Of a stretch of DNA of 64,000 nt, positions 51,068 to 61,107 are shown one piece after another (the stretch's first letter is position 1; the number at the start of each line of letters is the position of its first letter). The stretch comes from Bacillus sp. T3 (GTDB lineage Bacteria > Bacillota > Bacilli > Bacillales > Cytobacillaceae), in assembly GCF_033449965.1 (NCBI RefSeq), contig NZ_CP137761.1:2914001-2978000 (forward strand), in the 5' to 3' direction. The notes beneath the pieces were generated by a model. The model did no database searches and had not been told where the DNA came from. It saw only the letters and a list, made by a program, of their open reading frames with translations. The position numbers were made by a program, and so were the translations under genes.

Positions 51068-52726
51068 ATGAATACGTTAATTAAAAGTAAAATTCTCATT
51101 TCATTTATGATATTGTTTGTTATTTTGTCAGTTCGAACTTCTGCTCAATCGGAGAGATTTAATATGTCATATATCTTTTTTGGAAGTCCTAACACTTATG
51201 TAAATCAAGTAAATTCTACTAAAGAAAGTGTACATGTCGTTTCACCAAATTACTTTGATATCACTCAAGAGGGAACTCTTCAAATCACCTGGACTCTGCA
51301 AACAGCTTTTATTAACGAAATGCACAACAGAGGCATTAAGGTTGTTCCTTTTTTAGCTAATCATTGGAATGCAGTAAATGGTAGAAATGCATTACTGTAT
51401 CGTGAACAATTAGCTCGTGATGTTGCCGCAGCCGTTGAAAAATATAACTTAGACGGAGTTAATGTTGACATTGAAGGTGTAGGTGTCTCAGGGACGCATT
51501 CTGGATATCAGCGAAGTTACCGTGATGAACACACAGATTTTATACGATTACTTCGTCAATATATTCCTCAACATAAGGAAGTAGCAGTTTCTGTCGCAGG
51601 TAATCCAAATGGTTGGCAAACAGGATGGCATGGGTTTTATGACTACAAAGGGTTAGCTAATTATGCAAATTACTTAATGATTATGGCTTATGATGAATCC
51701 TGGCAAGGAGCTGAAAGTCCAGTCGGACCTGTTGCTAGCTTACCTTTCTGGGAACGATGTATTCAATATGCGATTAATTCAAATGTGCCGCTTACTAAAA
51801 TTGTTAATGGTCTCCCTTTTTATGGACGAATGTGGAAATTAGATGGCCCAACAACCGATGGAATTTCTATTACGGGTAACGGATTGTCTAGCCATCGAAT
51901 TGCTCCCCTAGTCTCACGCTTTAATGGGAAATACTTATACAATGAAACAAAGCAATCACCATACGCAACCTTTACAATTCCTCCTGGGAATGAAGCATTC
52001 GTAGGTTCGCTTAAATTAACGCCAGGAAATTATGTTATTTGGTATGAAAATGAACAATCAATAAAAGCGAAACTACGATTAATTTCAAAATATGATCTAA
52101 GAGGCACTGGGTCATGGGCATTGTACCATGAAACTCCCGAAACATGGGATTATTATACAGCCTGGTTAAACGGCAAATTCTTTACAGATGTTCCTTCAAC
52201 TCATTGGGGTGAGAGTAGTATACTCGCAGTATCTTCCAAAGGCTGGATGACGGGAACTTCTGCTACAACGTTTTCTCCTGGTGTTGAATTAACTCGTGCC
52301 CAAGGAGCGACCATTCTTGTCCGTGCTTTGGGTTATGCTGATGATACTCCAAAAGAATATGTGTTTACTGATATAGCAAACCACTGGGCAAAAAAAGAAA
52401 TCGAAATTGCACGTGAGCATGGAATGATCAATGGTTTAGGTAACGATCGTTTTGGTCCAAATGATCCTCTCACTCGAGAACAATTAGCGACAATATTACA
52501 AAACATTTTTAAATTTAGTTATACTGAAGCGTCAACCAATCCTTTTCCGGATATCTCTCCAACAGACTGGTCATACAAATCTATTCAAACAATTTATCAG
52601 AAGGGATACTTAACTGGATTTAATGATGGAACGTTTAGACCAAAGGAGAAATCAACACGTGCGCAGATGGCATCATTGATGGATAGATTGTCACCTGAAA
52701 TTAATGCTCTTACTGTTAATAATTAG
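51068..52726 (+). CDS. SLH-anchored GH18 family glycoside hydrolase
   Basis: 552-aa secreted enzyme. Residues 1-27 are a signal peptide. Residues about 30-370 are a GH18 (spore peptidoglycan N-acetylglucosaminidase/chitinase-like) barrel with the catalytic motif LDGVNVDIEG (E136) and YLMIMAYDESW. Residues about 372-548 are three SLH repeats (FTDVPSTHWGESSILAVSSKGWMTG; FTDIANHWAKKEIEIAREHGMINGLG; FPDISPTDWSYKSIQTIYQKGYLTGF), which bind pyruvylated secondary wall polymer made by the adjacent CsaB operon. A wall-turnover or predatory chitinase role is possible. Confidence 0.92.
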   Translation: MNTLIKSKILISFMILFVILSVRTSAQSERFNMSYIFFGSPNTYVNQVNSTKESVHVVSPNYFDITQEGTLQITWTLQTAFINEMHNRGIKVVPFLANHWNAVNGRNALLYREQLARDVAAAVEKYNLDGVNVDIEGVGVSGTHSGYQRSYRDEHTDFIRLLRQYIPQHKEVAVSVAGNPNGWQTGWHGFYDYKGLANYANYLMIMAYDESWQGAESPVGPVASLPFWERCIQYAINSNVPLTKIVNGLPFYGRMWKLDGPTTDGISITGNGLSSHRIAPLVSRFNGKYLYNETKQSPYATFTIPPGNEAFVGSLKLTPGNYVIWYENEQSIKAKLRLISKYDLRGTGSWALYHETPETWDYYTAWLNGKFFTDVPSTHWGESSILAVSSKGWMTGTSATTFSPGVELTRAQGATILVRALGYADDTPKEYVFTDIANHWAKKEIEIAREHGMINGLGNDRFGPNDPLTREQLATILQNIFKFSYTEASTNPFPDISPTDWSYKSIQTIYQKGYLTGFNDGTFRPKEKSTRAQMASLMDRLSPEINALTVNN

Positions 52727-52750
52727 TGGTAAACGTGAGGAAGTGTTCTT

Positions 52751-52828
52751 TTGAGAAGCAAGTTGACTCGAGCACAGATGGCCTCCTTAATACTACGCCT
52801 ATCCATTAAAAAAGAACAACTAACTTAG
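52751..52828 (+). pseudogene. Remnant of an SLH repeat
   Basis: An open frame LRSKLTRAQMASLILRLSIKKEQLT directly follows the GH18-SLH gene and mirrors the end of its third SLH repeat (EKSTRAQMASLMDRLSPEI). It has no start codon or binding site, so it looks like the 3' tail of a lost or duplicated SLH module. Confidence 0.7.
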
Positions 52829-52837
52829 CTAGATATA

Positions 52838-52872
52838 AAAAAGCAGGGAACCCATTTCTGGACTCCCTGCTT
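52838..52872 (-). terminator. Terminator after cstA
   Basis: AAGCAGGGA (52841-52849) pairs with TCCCTGCTT (52864-52872); on the minus strand TTTTTTATATC follows. Confidence 0.85.
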
Positions 52873-52876
52873 CGTA

Positions 52877-54684
52877 TTATGCGACTTCTTTTTCTGATTT
52901 TTTTACCAGTTCATGCTGTGGAATTTTGCTTAGTTGAATCCATTTGTTGATTGATGTAATCATAATGACAAAGCCGAGAATGAGCATGATGATGGAAAGA
53001 ATACCATTCAACACGTTAAATCCTGGATTTGCTGAATTCAGGTACACATTTTTAACCATCCAATACCCTGCTACATTCACTGTTACATACAGATAAGCAA
53101 GCGGAATTAAGCAAGTGAGCATATACCAACGCTTTTCGGCGATTTTCATGACAACCGTTGCTCCCACTATTAAGCCGATTGAGGCCATTAATTGGTTGGA
53201 TACACCAAACAGTGCCCACACCGAGCTTATATCACCAGGAGTACAAAAGATATCCCCAGCCAAAGCAGGCAAATATACTGGCAATAATATTGGCAGGTAA
53301 TGAATCCGTCCTTTTTAACGGTTTGATGAAATCTCCAAAGAAATCTTGAATCAGATAACGGGCAACCCGAGTTCCTGAATCAATTGCTGTTAAAATAAAC
53401 ACTGCTTCGAAAAGGATAACGAATTGATAGAAATAAGAAGCTAATTTTTCAAAGAATGGAATCGCAGTAAAGATGTAGGTCATTCCGACTGCAAGTGTTA
53501 CAGCGCCACCTGTTCTGCCCTCAAGGTCCATTCCGATTTCTTTACTTAACTCATCTAAATGGACGGTTTCGATCCCTAATGTTGCGAACTTCTCTGGTGT
53601 GGAGTTAATCGCGAAATAGTCACCAGGCTGTAAGGATACAGCTGCCACTAACGCCATAATCGCAACTAAGCACTCCACGAGCATAGCACCAAAGGCAACC
53701 CCTTTAATATCACTCCAACGATTTATCATCTTTGGAGTTGTACCTGATCCAACGAAAGCGTGGAAACCCGAAATAGCACCGCAGGCAATCGTAATGGAGA
53801 TAAACGGCCACACTGGACCAGCAATGATAGGGCCTCCACCATGAATAAACTCTGTTACGGCAGGAAATTCAACACTAGGATTTACAATAAATACACCAAT
53901 AATTAATGCAGCAAACACACCAATTTTCATAAACGTACTTAAGTAATCACGAGGTGCCAGCAAGAGCCATACTGGTAATGCTGCTGCAAAGAACGCGTAA
54001 ATTGGAAGAATAATAGCAAGAGTGCTCATTTCAAGCGTTAACACATCACCTAACCAAGTACCTTGGATATTCGGTCCCCAAACAATGGCTGACATAATTA
54101 AAGCAAAGCCGACGATTGTTGCAACCTTCAGGTTACCAGTTTTTTTATGGTACAATCCTACCCCCATCGCGATTGGGATCGTAATCCCGACAGCGAAGGT
54201 TCCCCATGGATTTCTTTCTAGCGCATGTAGGACAACGAGTGATAGACCCGCCATCGTAATTGTAATGATGAATAGCATAGCTAAGCCTGTACAAAATCCA
54301 GCAACAGGACCTAATTCTTCTTTCGCTACCTCAGATAGTGACTTACCATCGCGACGCATCGAGGCAAACAAAACGACCATGTCATGTACGGCACCACCAA
54401 TTACCGCACCGACAAGCAGCCAAATCAAACCTGGTAAATAACCGAATTGTGCTGCTAAAATAGGACCGACTAGTGGACCTGCTGCAGCAATCGCTGCAAA
54501 GTGATGACCAAATGCCACCCATTTGTTAGTAGGGACATAATCCTGACCATCTTCTAATTTATGAGCCAGGAGTGGGCTTTGAATCATTTAACTTCAAAAC
54601 TTTTGCAGCCAGGAATGTACCGTATAACCGGTAGACGATCAATAAGATACAGATAGAGCCAATTACAATTGTAACCGCATTCAT
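52877..54684 (-). pseudogene. cstA: Carbon starvation protein CstA, two frameshifts
   Basis: Peptide/pyruvate transporter CstA, about 601 residues when repaired, with many membrane segments. The real start is ATG at 54684 with GGAGG (MNAVTIVIGSICILLIVYRLYGTFLAAKVLKLNDSKPTP). The frame breaks at 54568 and again at 53237, each time by one extra base inside CCGG, giving CCAGG on the plus strand. With both removed the protein reads KPTPAHKLEDGQDYVPTNKWVAFGHHFAAIAAAGPLVGP and YLLYSGDISSVWALFGVSNQLMA without gaps. Upstream lies a cre-like site; downstream on the same strand are lytTR and lytS. Confidence 0.88.
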
Positions 54685-54732
54685 AATATTGTCTCCTCCC
54701 ATTTTTGCTATCCTCGTATCTATCATATTAAA

Positions 54733-54746
54733 TGAAAACGTTTTTT
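54733..54746. promoter_or_regulatory. Possible catabolite-response element (cre) upstream of cstA
   Basis: TGAAAACGTTTTTT matches 12 of 14 positions of a palindromic TGAAAACGTTTTCA cre. It lies about 50 bp upstream of the cstA start. CstA is known to be CcpA-controlled in B. subtilis. Confidence 0.45.
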
Positions 54747-54866
54747 TTCATTTTTCATGACAAAATGCATAAATGGAAAGATGAATTACAAATTTACGAA
54801 ATTGAAATACAAATGATTATTCTGTCAACTGAGAACGTGGTTGACTCACAACACTAACATATACAC

Positions 54867-55605
54867 CTAGATTCCTAGGAGCTGCTTCAAATCCTTTATA
54901 TAGGTTCTACTAACTGGTACTTTTGAGCCATTTGCCATCAATAAGTTGTAGGTTGAGTTGAACCACGGCTCGATTTCCAAAACATAATCCAGGTTTATAA
55001 TAAAGCTGCGATGCACGCGAAGAAAGCTCTTTCCGACAAGTTTCTTCTCCAATACCACTAATGCTTCACTCACAACAATGAGTTGATCTTGGGTATAGAT
55101 CGTACATTTACCCTCAGATGATTCTAAATAAATGATATCATCATAATTTAACAGTATGATTTTATCATCAACTAACAACGCGAGCTTTGCAGTTCCTTCG
55201 CGCTTAACTTGAAAGTGGCTCGAATGATCCTTTTTTTCAATATCCTTGATTTTCTTTACTTTCTCTAATGTTTTAGTAATCCGTGCTTCTGAAAAAGGCT
55301 TTAAAATATAGTCAACCGCATCAACATCAAAGGCCTCTAATGCATATTCGTCATAGGCAGTGGCAAAAACGATGAATGGACGCTGTTCCATACCATCTAA
55401 TTTCTTTGCTAATGTCATACCGTTTTCTTCAGCCAATTCGATATCTAAAAATACAATTTCTGGCTTTAGCACAGTAATATCAATCAGCGCCTCATCTATT
55501 CCGTCACTCTCTCCTACAATATCGACCTGCTTGCTCCAGGTGAAGTAAGAATTTTAGCTCTTCTCTAGCTAGCGGCTCATCGTCCACAATATAAGCTTTA
55601 ATCAT
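54867..55605 (-). pseudogene. LytTR response regulator (YpdB/LytR-like), one frameshift
   Basis: Response regulator of about 245 residues. ATG at 55605 overlaps the sensor-kinase stop by 8 nt. MIKAYIVDDEPLAREELKFLL opens the receiver domain; one extra base at 55538 (CCGG to CCAGG on the plus strand) breaks the frame. Removing it gives HRSKQVDIVGESDGIDEALIDI, then VFLDIELAEENGMTLA with the phosphoacceptor Asp. The C-terminal LytTR DNA-binding domain (ESSEGKCTIYTQDQLIVVSE, SFLRVHRSFIINLDYV) is intact. It probably activates cstA in answer to pyruvate or another substrate, as for LytST/YpdAB systems. Confidence 0.85.
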
Positions 55606-57367
55606 TTGCATCAATGCCTCCTTTATCAATCGGAATAGAAATACACACTGTTGTTCCCTGATCTACTATACTATTAATTGAAAAGCGTGCTTGTCCATTA
55701 TAAATCCCCTTTAAGCGTTCGCTAATATTAAAAATAGCCATTCCATTGCCTTTTTTCGAATCAACCATTTCCTTGCCCAGAAGCTTTATCCGCTCATCAG
55801 GAATTCCCTTTCCATCATCTTTAACGAAAATATGTAGACGCTCTTCTTCTGTTAATATTCTAATCTTGATATTTCCTTTCGTTTTACTTCCAGGAAAACC
55901 ATAGTGAACCGCATTTTCGATAATAGGCTGCAGCGTAAATGGCGGAATCAGTTCCTGTTCTACTCCTTTTTGAATTTCAAAATCAACATGGTATTTATTC
56001 GGAAAACGAGTTTGTTCTAATGATAGATATGCTGTTACATTCTCTAATTCCTTCTCTAATGGAATCAGCATTTGTCTAGCACCTTGTAAATTCCCTCGAA
56101 AAAAGGAACTGAGGTCTAAAAGTAATTTTCTTGCTAGTTCCACATCGGTCCGACATAACGCCGATATCGTATTTATACTATTAAATAGAAAATGAGGATG
56201 GATTTGTGCTTGCAAAGCCTTAATTTCTGCATCCTTTAGCAGCTTCGTTTGTTTTTCGGCCTCTGCTAACTCCAGCTGTGTGGAGAAGAGATTAGCGAGA
56301 CCTTCGGCAAGCTCCTGCTGCACTTTATCAAGTTTATCAGGTTCTGTATAATAGATTTTTAACGTCCCGACAACCTTGTTTTTTACTTTTAACGGTAGTA
56401 CCACTGCCGCTACTAATGGACAATCCTGATGTACGCATGCAATCTCCCGCTTTGATTTGACGACTGAAATCCTGCCCTGTTCAAGCACTTTACGGGTCAA
56501 TCCCGTAACCGGCATCGTTTTCGGAACATGATGGTCAGCCCCTGCCCCCAAATGAGCAAGAACTTGATGGTTATCTGTAATCGCTACTGCGTCTGCACCT
56601 GTAAATCTCAACATAATCGTGCAGATCTCCCATGCTGATTGGAAGTTTAAGCCTTGTCTAAAATATGGCAGTGTTTGTTCTGCAATTGAAAAGGTTTGAT
56701 TCGTCTGATTTGCTTTGGTAAGCTCCATTTCCCGCTTAATTGCTTGGATAATAAACATAAACAGCATGGTTCCAAGACCATTAACAAGGATCATTGGTAG
56801 ACCGATAAGCTGTACTAGATTCCAAGCTTGATTGAATGGCTTCGCTGTTCCAACAATAATACCCATTTGTAGGGTTTCAAGAGACATGCCTACTATAACA
56901 GCAAACCCAGATGTAATCGGTTTTCTCATCTTCTTACGTTTTTTCCCTAAGGAGCCCGCCACCACCCCTGCTATAATCGTAGAAATGGCACAGGATAGAG
57001 CTGTAAAACCACCCAAGGTAAAGCGGTGGAATCCAGCAATCAGACCAGCCCCTAGCCCAACAAACGGACCGCCTAGTAAACCTCCAATTACGATTCCCAT
57101 TACTCTCGTATTAGCAAGTGCTGCTTGAGGCTCGATATCGGTAAGGAAATCCGCTCGACTTAAGGTGTTATGATATACCTCAATACCGGTATAATTACTA
57201 ATGATTCCAAATGTACCAAAAAGTAAAATCAGCATCATTTTCTCATTTATGCTGTGTTCATTTTGAATAATATTTCGAAAGGATTTCATCTGTGAGAGCA
57301 AAAAAACGGCGATAACAATAATCCCCACTTTTTCTAGCATTAACGGAGCTAAATTGAACATATTCAC
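55598..57367 (-). CDS. LytS-type sensor histidine kinase
   Basis: 589-aa membrane sensor kinase. Residues 1-200 are the 5TM LytS-YhcK sensor (MMLILLFGTFGIISNYTGIEVY, TRVMGIVIGGLLGGPFVGLGAGLIAGFHRF). A GAF domain spans about 225-355, with HQDCPLVAAVVLPLKVKNKVVGTLKIYY. The histidine kinase domain follows with the phosphoacceptor HPHFLFNSINTISAL and the ATPase blocks PPFTLQPIIENAVHYGF and VKDDGKGIPD. It phosphorylates the overlapping LytTR regulator, and the pair precedes cstA, suggesting sensing of a carbon source. Confidence 0.92.
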   Translation of the reverse strand: MNMFNLAPLMLEKVGIIVIAVFLLSQMKSFRNIIQNEHSINEKMMLILLFGTFGIISNYTGIEVYHNTLSRADFLTDIEPQAALANTRVMGIVIGGLLGGPFVGLGAGLIAGFHRFTLGGFTALSCAISTIIAGVVAGSLGKKRKKMRKPITSGFAVIVGMSLETLQMGIIVGTAKPFNQAWNLVQLIGLPMILVNGLGTMLFMFIIQAIKREMELTKANQTNQTFSIAEQTLPYFRQGLNFQSAWEICTIMLRFTGADAVAITDNHQVLAHLGAGADHHVPKTMPVTGLTRKVLEQGRISVVKSKREIACVHQDCPLVAAVVLPLKVKNKVVGTLKIYYTEPDKLDKVQQELAEGLANLFSTQLELAEAEKQTKLLKDAEIKALQAQIHPHFLFNSINTISALCRTDVELARKLLLDLSSFFRGNLQGARQMLIPLEKELENVTAYLSLEQTRFPNKYHVDFEIQKGVEQELIPPFTLQPIIENAVHYGFPGSKTKGNIKIRILTEEERLHIFVKDDGKGIPDERIKLLGKEMVDSKKGNGMAIFNISERLKGIYNGQARFSINSIVDQGTTVCISIPIDKGGIDAND

Positions 57368-57698
57368 CGATCCCTTTTTACTATGGCATACTAATAAAAA
57401 TCTTTATTGACTTCATTAATTCCTGCTTTAACTAGGTTAGTATCTGAGATGTTTGATGAAATCATTATAGTAGACTTTAGTGTTAAGGGTAAACAATAAG
57501 ATTGTCAAACTATAAGAACCTCAAGATACATTATGTATTTCATTTCTCTAACTAATATCATTATTCAGAAAGTCTACGAACGCACTATGGGTTAAAAAGA
57601 CTGCTCCGACCGAAATCACAAGTCTTGAACAGTCTCCATTAACTTACTTTATACTTCCTTACTTCGAAAGGAAAATAATGATTTTCTAGATTCCAATG
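57368..57698. other. Intergenic region upstream of the LytS gene
   Basis: 331 bp between the LytS start and the end of the DUF3889 gene. On the minus strand TATAAT (57464-57469) with a weak TTTACC 18 bp upstream is a possible promoter. No other gene, repeat or convincing terminator was seen. Confidence 0.45.
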
Positions 57699-58355
57699 CT
57701 ACACTTCCACTAAATTAAACGAAATCACCCGATTAGTGACCGGATTATAGTCGACGTTCCCGCGCACCCTCATTCGATCTCGTGGTGATTGTAAAATGAA
57801 ATCATACGTTTCCTTTGTTTGCTGAGGGGAAACCTGGGTTTTGCCCACTAATTGATATTCAGTAACGTTATAACCTGGATAGGCCGTCAACGCCACTTCT
57901 AATAAGTATTTCCCCCATCGTTCTTGCTCTAATTCCGGTGAAGGAATGATCTCCACATTTATCACGCCGAGACTTGGATGTGCTCCTAATGCTTCAAATG
58001 CCCTGCGGTGCAGGTTAAGCTTGTTGGCTGGATAATTAACAACCTGATCGACAACTGTTACAATGATTTCACGTGATCCTGGCGTGGATAGATTCCTAAC
58101 CTTTAGGGATTGCCCACACTTATAGGGACTATTTGTTCCAACAGCAACTGTCATATATTGATTTTGTGACCAAGGGATTCCGCATTGGGTAATACTTCCC
58201 CCCTCTGTCCATGAAGCCTGACCTCGAATAGTCTGTTGCCTTTCAAAAAAAGACTCATATTGTTGAAAATAAGAGTGATCCGTATATGGAGTAAGTGGAT
58301 ATTGGCTATAGCCCCCTCCATTTTCATATGTCCGGTAACCATAGTATGGATACAT
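57699..58355 (-). CDS. DUF3889 domain protein with RlpA-like barrel
   Basis: 218-aa protein. The first 45 residues are a Tyr/Gln/Pro-rich tail (YPYYGYRTYENGGGYSQYPLT) like spore-coat proteins. Residues about 48-125 resemble a double-psi beta-barrel (GQASWTEGGSITQCGIPWSQNQYMTVAVGT, VTVVDQVVNYPANKLNLHRRAFEALG) as in RlpA or expansins. Residues 130-218 are DUF3889 (WGKYLLEVALTAYPGYNVTEYQLVGKTQ). The ATG at 58355 has AGGAGG. No signal peptide, so possibly a coat or spore-envelope protein; this is inferred from composition. Confidence 0.78.
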   Translation of the reverse strand: MYPYYGYRTYENGGGYSQYPLTPYTDHSYFQQYESFFERQQTIRGQASWTEGGSITQCGIPWSQNQYMTVAVGTNSPYKCGQSLKVRNLSTPGSREIIVTVVDQVVNYPANKLNLHRRAFEALGAHPSLGVINVEIIPSPELEQERWGKYLLEVALTAYPGYNVTEYQLVGKTQVSPQQTKETYDFILQSPRDRMRVRGNVDYNPVTNRVISFNLVEV

Positions 58356-58511
58356 ATATATTCCTCCTGTCATGAACCTAAACCTTCATATAACATATGC
58401 CCTTGTAAGGTTGATTTGTGACAGGAATTCGTTTCTGTCCTATTTCAAGTATTAATGGTAATCAGTGGATGCCAAGTAAATTCGGCACACGTGTTGTCTT
58501 GTCTGTATTAT

Positions 58512-58552
58512 ACAAAAAAAGCAGGTAAATCCATAAGAAGGATCCCCCTGCT
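58512..58552 (-). terminator. Terminator after phnA-like gene
   Basis: AGCAGG (58520-58525) pairs with CCTGCT (58547-58552), with an inner GGATCC/GGATTT pairing; on the minus strand seven T follow. Confidence 0.72.
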
Positions 58553-58591
58553 ATCTTTGCATGTTTACACAAATGTATAAACCACTACAAA

Positions 58592-58934
58592 TTAAATCTT
58601 TTTCACAAACTCCGACTTAAGCTTCATTGCGCCGAAGCCATCGATTTTACAATCAATGTCGTGATCGCCGTCTACTAGACGAATATTTTTCACCTTTGTT
58701 CCGACTTTAAGGACGGAAGAGCTACCCTTCACTTTAAGGTCTTTAATAACAGATACAGTATCTCCGTCTTGTAACACATTTCCATTTGAATCTTTTACTA
58801 CTTTAACTTCCTCCGCATTTTCTGCATCAGATTCTAGATTCCACTCATGTGCGCATTCCAGGACATACAAACATGCTTCCATCCTCATAGGTGTATTCAG
58901 AGTTACATTTTGGACAATTTGGTAAATTTGACAT
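58592..58934 (-). pseudogene. PhnA/YjdM-like zinc-ribbon protein, frameshifted
   Basis: Small PhnA-family protein of about 113 residues. The ATG at 58934 has GGAGG (MSNLPNCPKCNSEYTYEDGSMFVC). One extra base at 58860, again CCGG to CCAGG on the plus strand, breaks the frame after MFVCP; removal gives VCPECAHEWNLESD, completing the second zinc Cys pair. The rest (DSNGNVLQDGDTVSVIKDLKVKGSSSVLKVGTKVKNIRLVDGDHDIDCKIDGFG) is the usual PhnA barrel. Function in Bacillus is uncharacterised; the E. coli name from phosphonate use is misleading. Confidence 0.87.
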
Positions 58935-59132
58935 TATATTATTCCTCCATTCAACACTGTCTATTGTAATATATAACTGATATTTTTCAATTTTTTTTAG
59001 GAAAAATTGATATGTTTCGATAGTTGAAAAATATCAAAGGTAAAAGCTCATGCATAATTACCAAATAATTCAAAGTTTTGAATCCTTCACCTATAATAGA
59101 CGTATAAAGTAAAAGGAAAGTAGGTGTTGAAA

Positions 59133-60860
59133 ATGAACTCCAAACGGTTAATCACCATTACCTGTATAATTGGATTTGTTGTATTTTTCCTTTTTCCAGG
59201 AAACGGACTCGCGGTAGAATATTCGATTACTGATGTAAAAATTGATGCATTTTTGAATAAAGATGGAACTGTCAATGTTAATGAGACCCACACATACAGC
59301 TTTGATGGAGACTTTAATGGGATAACCCGGGAGCTTATTCCCAAAGAAGGAACAAAGCTTTCTCATTTCAAAGCAACCGAGAATGGTAAATCGCTAAAGG
59401 TAGAAAAGGAAGATGACCTATACAAGGTACACCGTAAAGGTTCAGACGAAACGATTACCATTTTGCTAACCTATTCAATTAAGAACGGTGTTGATGTCTA
59501 TTCTGATGTTGCCGAATTTTACTGGCCATTTTTTGATGAACGGAACGAATCCACCTATGAAAATCTTACTATCTCAATTCATCCCCCAAAAGAAACGGAC
59601 GAAGTGATAGCATTTGGTTATGACAGTGCCTTCAAAAATGAAAAAATTGGATCGGATTGCTCTGTTTTATTCCAATTTGGCGAGGTTCCTTCAGGAGAAA
59701 ATGGCGATATCCGTGTAGCATATGATGCTGCTTTGTTTCCGCAGGCTCCAATTGCCGCTGATACACCAATGAAGGAAAAGATCCTCGCTGCCAAGCAAGA
59801 ACTTTTGGATGAAGCTGAGCATGATGCAGCAATGACGAGTAAGCTTTCAAATTTAGCAACAATAGTGACACCTACCCTCTCCATCCTTTTAGCAATAATT
59901 ATGTTAGGAGCTTGGCTGCGAACACGTTCAACTCGATTAGCGGTCGCCCGCGAATGTGACAGTCACGGTTTCTCAATTCCTGGGCAAAAAATGAGTCTTC
60001 CTGCAACGATTCTTTACACAAATGGGTCACAACTTCCCGGTGAAGCAATGGGCGCAGCCATGATGGACCTAATTCGACAGGGCATAATTAGAAAGACTGA
60101 TCACAACTCTTTTATTTTAAACAATGAAACTAGTAAGCTCCTAAAGCATGAACAACACCTTGTTAAATTGCTATTTCATGAAATTGGTTCAAATGGAGAA
60201 TTTAGCTTTGAGAATTTAACCTCTTATACAAAAAATAAAAAAAATCATCCTAAATATCAATCTAGTCAAACCAAATGGATTCAAACAGTAAAGGAAGAAA
60301 TCAAAGAACATAATCTTTTTGTCAAAAATAACGGCCTCCGTTGGTCAATTGGTATACTAAGCCTTCTTTTATTGCCATTACTCATCTTCTATTTTGCTTA
60401 TGGTCTTTTCGGTTGGTTTTTCGCGACAATCTTTTTATGTATAACAGGAATGGTCTTTGCACTGGCGTATCGTCCAAAAACCTGGGAGGGTTTAGTGATT
60501 ACCCATGAATGGAATCTAATAAAAAAACAGTTAAAAGACAAAAATTTCGATGAGTGGAAATCAATCGACGAGGATGATAAAATGCGCGTTTATATTTACG
60601 GGTTAGGCATTAAGGTAAAAAACCTTAAAAACAAAAGCGGCCTGTTTACTGATTCGTTCGAGATTCCTAAAACACCCAATTATCTTTCTGGTATCTATCC
60701 TGGTCCAACACCTGACATCGGAACGCTTGCCCATTATGGACCGATGGCAACCACATCCTTCTACACAGCCAATATGGCTACGAGGAGTGCAGACAGCAGT
60801 TCATCAAGCACAAGTGGCGGTGGCGTAGGTGGTGGAGGAGGCGGCTCTGGTGCTTTTTAG
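59133..60860 (+). CDS. DUF2207 domain membrane protein
   Basis: 575-aa protein of the DUF2207 (YciQ-like) family. Signal peptide residues 1-25, then an extracytoplasmic beta-rich domain (VEYSITDVKIDAFLNKDGTVNVNETHTYSFDGDFNGITREL) to about 225. Membrane segments lie near 243-265 and in the region 400-445. The C-terminus is a glycine-rich low-complexity tail (GGGVGGGGGGSGAF), typical of the family. Function is not known. ATG at 59133 follows an AGGTG stretch; an in-frame GTG at 59124 is possible. Single gene ending at a terminator. Confidence 0.9.
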   Translation: MNSKRLITITCIIGFVVFFLFPGNGLAVEYSITDVKIDAFLNKDGTVNVNETHTYSFDGDFNGITRELIPKEGTKLSHFKATENGKSLKVEKEDDLYKVHRKGSDETITILLTYSIKNGVDVYSDVAEFYWPFFDERNESTYENLTISIHPPKETDEVIAFGYDSAFKNEKIGSDCSVLFQFGEVPSGENGDIRVAYDAALFPQAPIAADTPMKEKILAAKQELLDEAEHDAAMTSKLSNLATIVTPTLSILLAIIMLGAWLRTRSTRLAVARECDSHGFSIPGQKMSLPATILYTNGSQLPGEAMGAAMMDLIRQGIIRKTDHNSFILNNETSKLLKHEQHLVKLLFHEIGSNGEFSFENLTSYTKNKKNHPKYQSSQTKWIQTVKEEIKEHNLFVKNNGLRWSIGILSLLLLPLLIFYFAYGLFGWFFATIFLCITGMVFALAYRPKTWEGLVITHEWNLIKKQLKDKNFDEWKSIDEDDKMRVYIYGLGIKVKNLKNKSGLFTDSFEIPKTPNYLSGIYPGPTPDIGTLAHYGPMATTSFYTANMATRSADSSSSSTSGGGVGGGGGGSGAF

Positions 60861-60872
60861 ATTTTTATAATA

Positions 60873-60916
60873 AAGAGGAAGGAGAAGTCATTTTAGAATG
60901 GTTCCTCCTTCTTTTA
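60873..60916 (+). terminator. Terminator after DUF2207 gene
   Basis: GAAGGAG (60878-60884) pairs with CTCCTTC (60905-60911) within a longer imperfect stem, followed by TTTTA. Confidence 0.65.
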
Positions 60917-60934
60917 TATTTGTTACAAAAAATA

Positions 60935-61010
60935 GAATCGGCAAATAGAATTGCAATATCGGCTAAAAGGCGACTAATATCCGCTAATAGATTCGGAAAA
61001 TTAGCTAATA
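60935..61010. repeat. Short imperfect repeats of ATATCGGCTAAT type
   Basis: AATCGGCAAATAGAAT, ATATCGGCTAAAAGG, CTAATATCCGCTAATAGA and TTCGGAAAATTAGCTAATAAG are variations of one 12-15 base theme, spread over 75 bp between genes. Possibly a degenerate dispersed repeat. Confidence 0.4.
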
Positions 61011-61107
61011 AGAATGTTCTTGCAAAGTTTCAATCCAAAGAACGTCTTGTTGAGGACGATAAAGTACCGAAATTTAAGCTATACTTACAATAAGGAGTGT
61101 GATCGAT

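Noticed and set aside
52877..58934. Programmed ribosomal frameshifting as the explanation for the broken frames
   Set aside because: Eight unrelated genes are involved, there are no slippery sequences of the X XXY YYZ type, and homologues are continuous.
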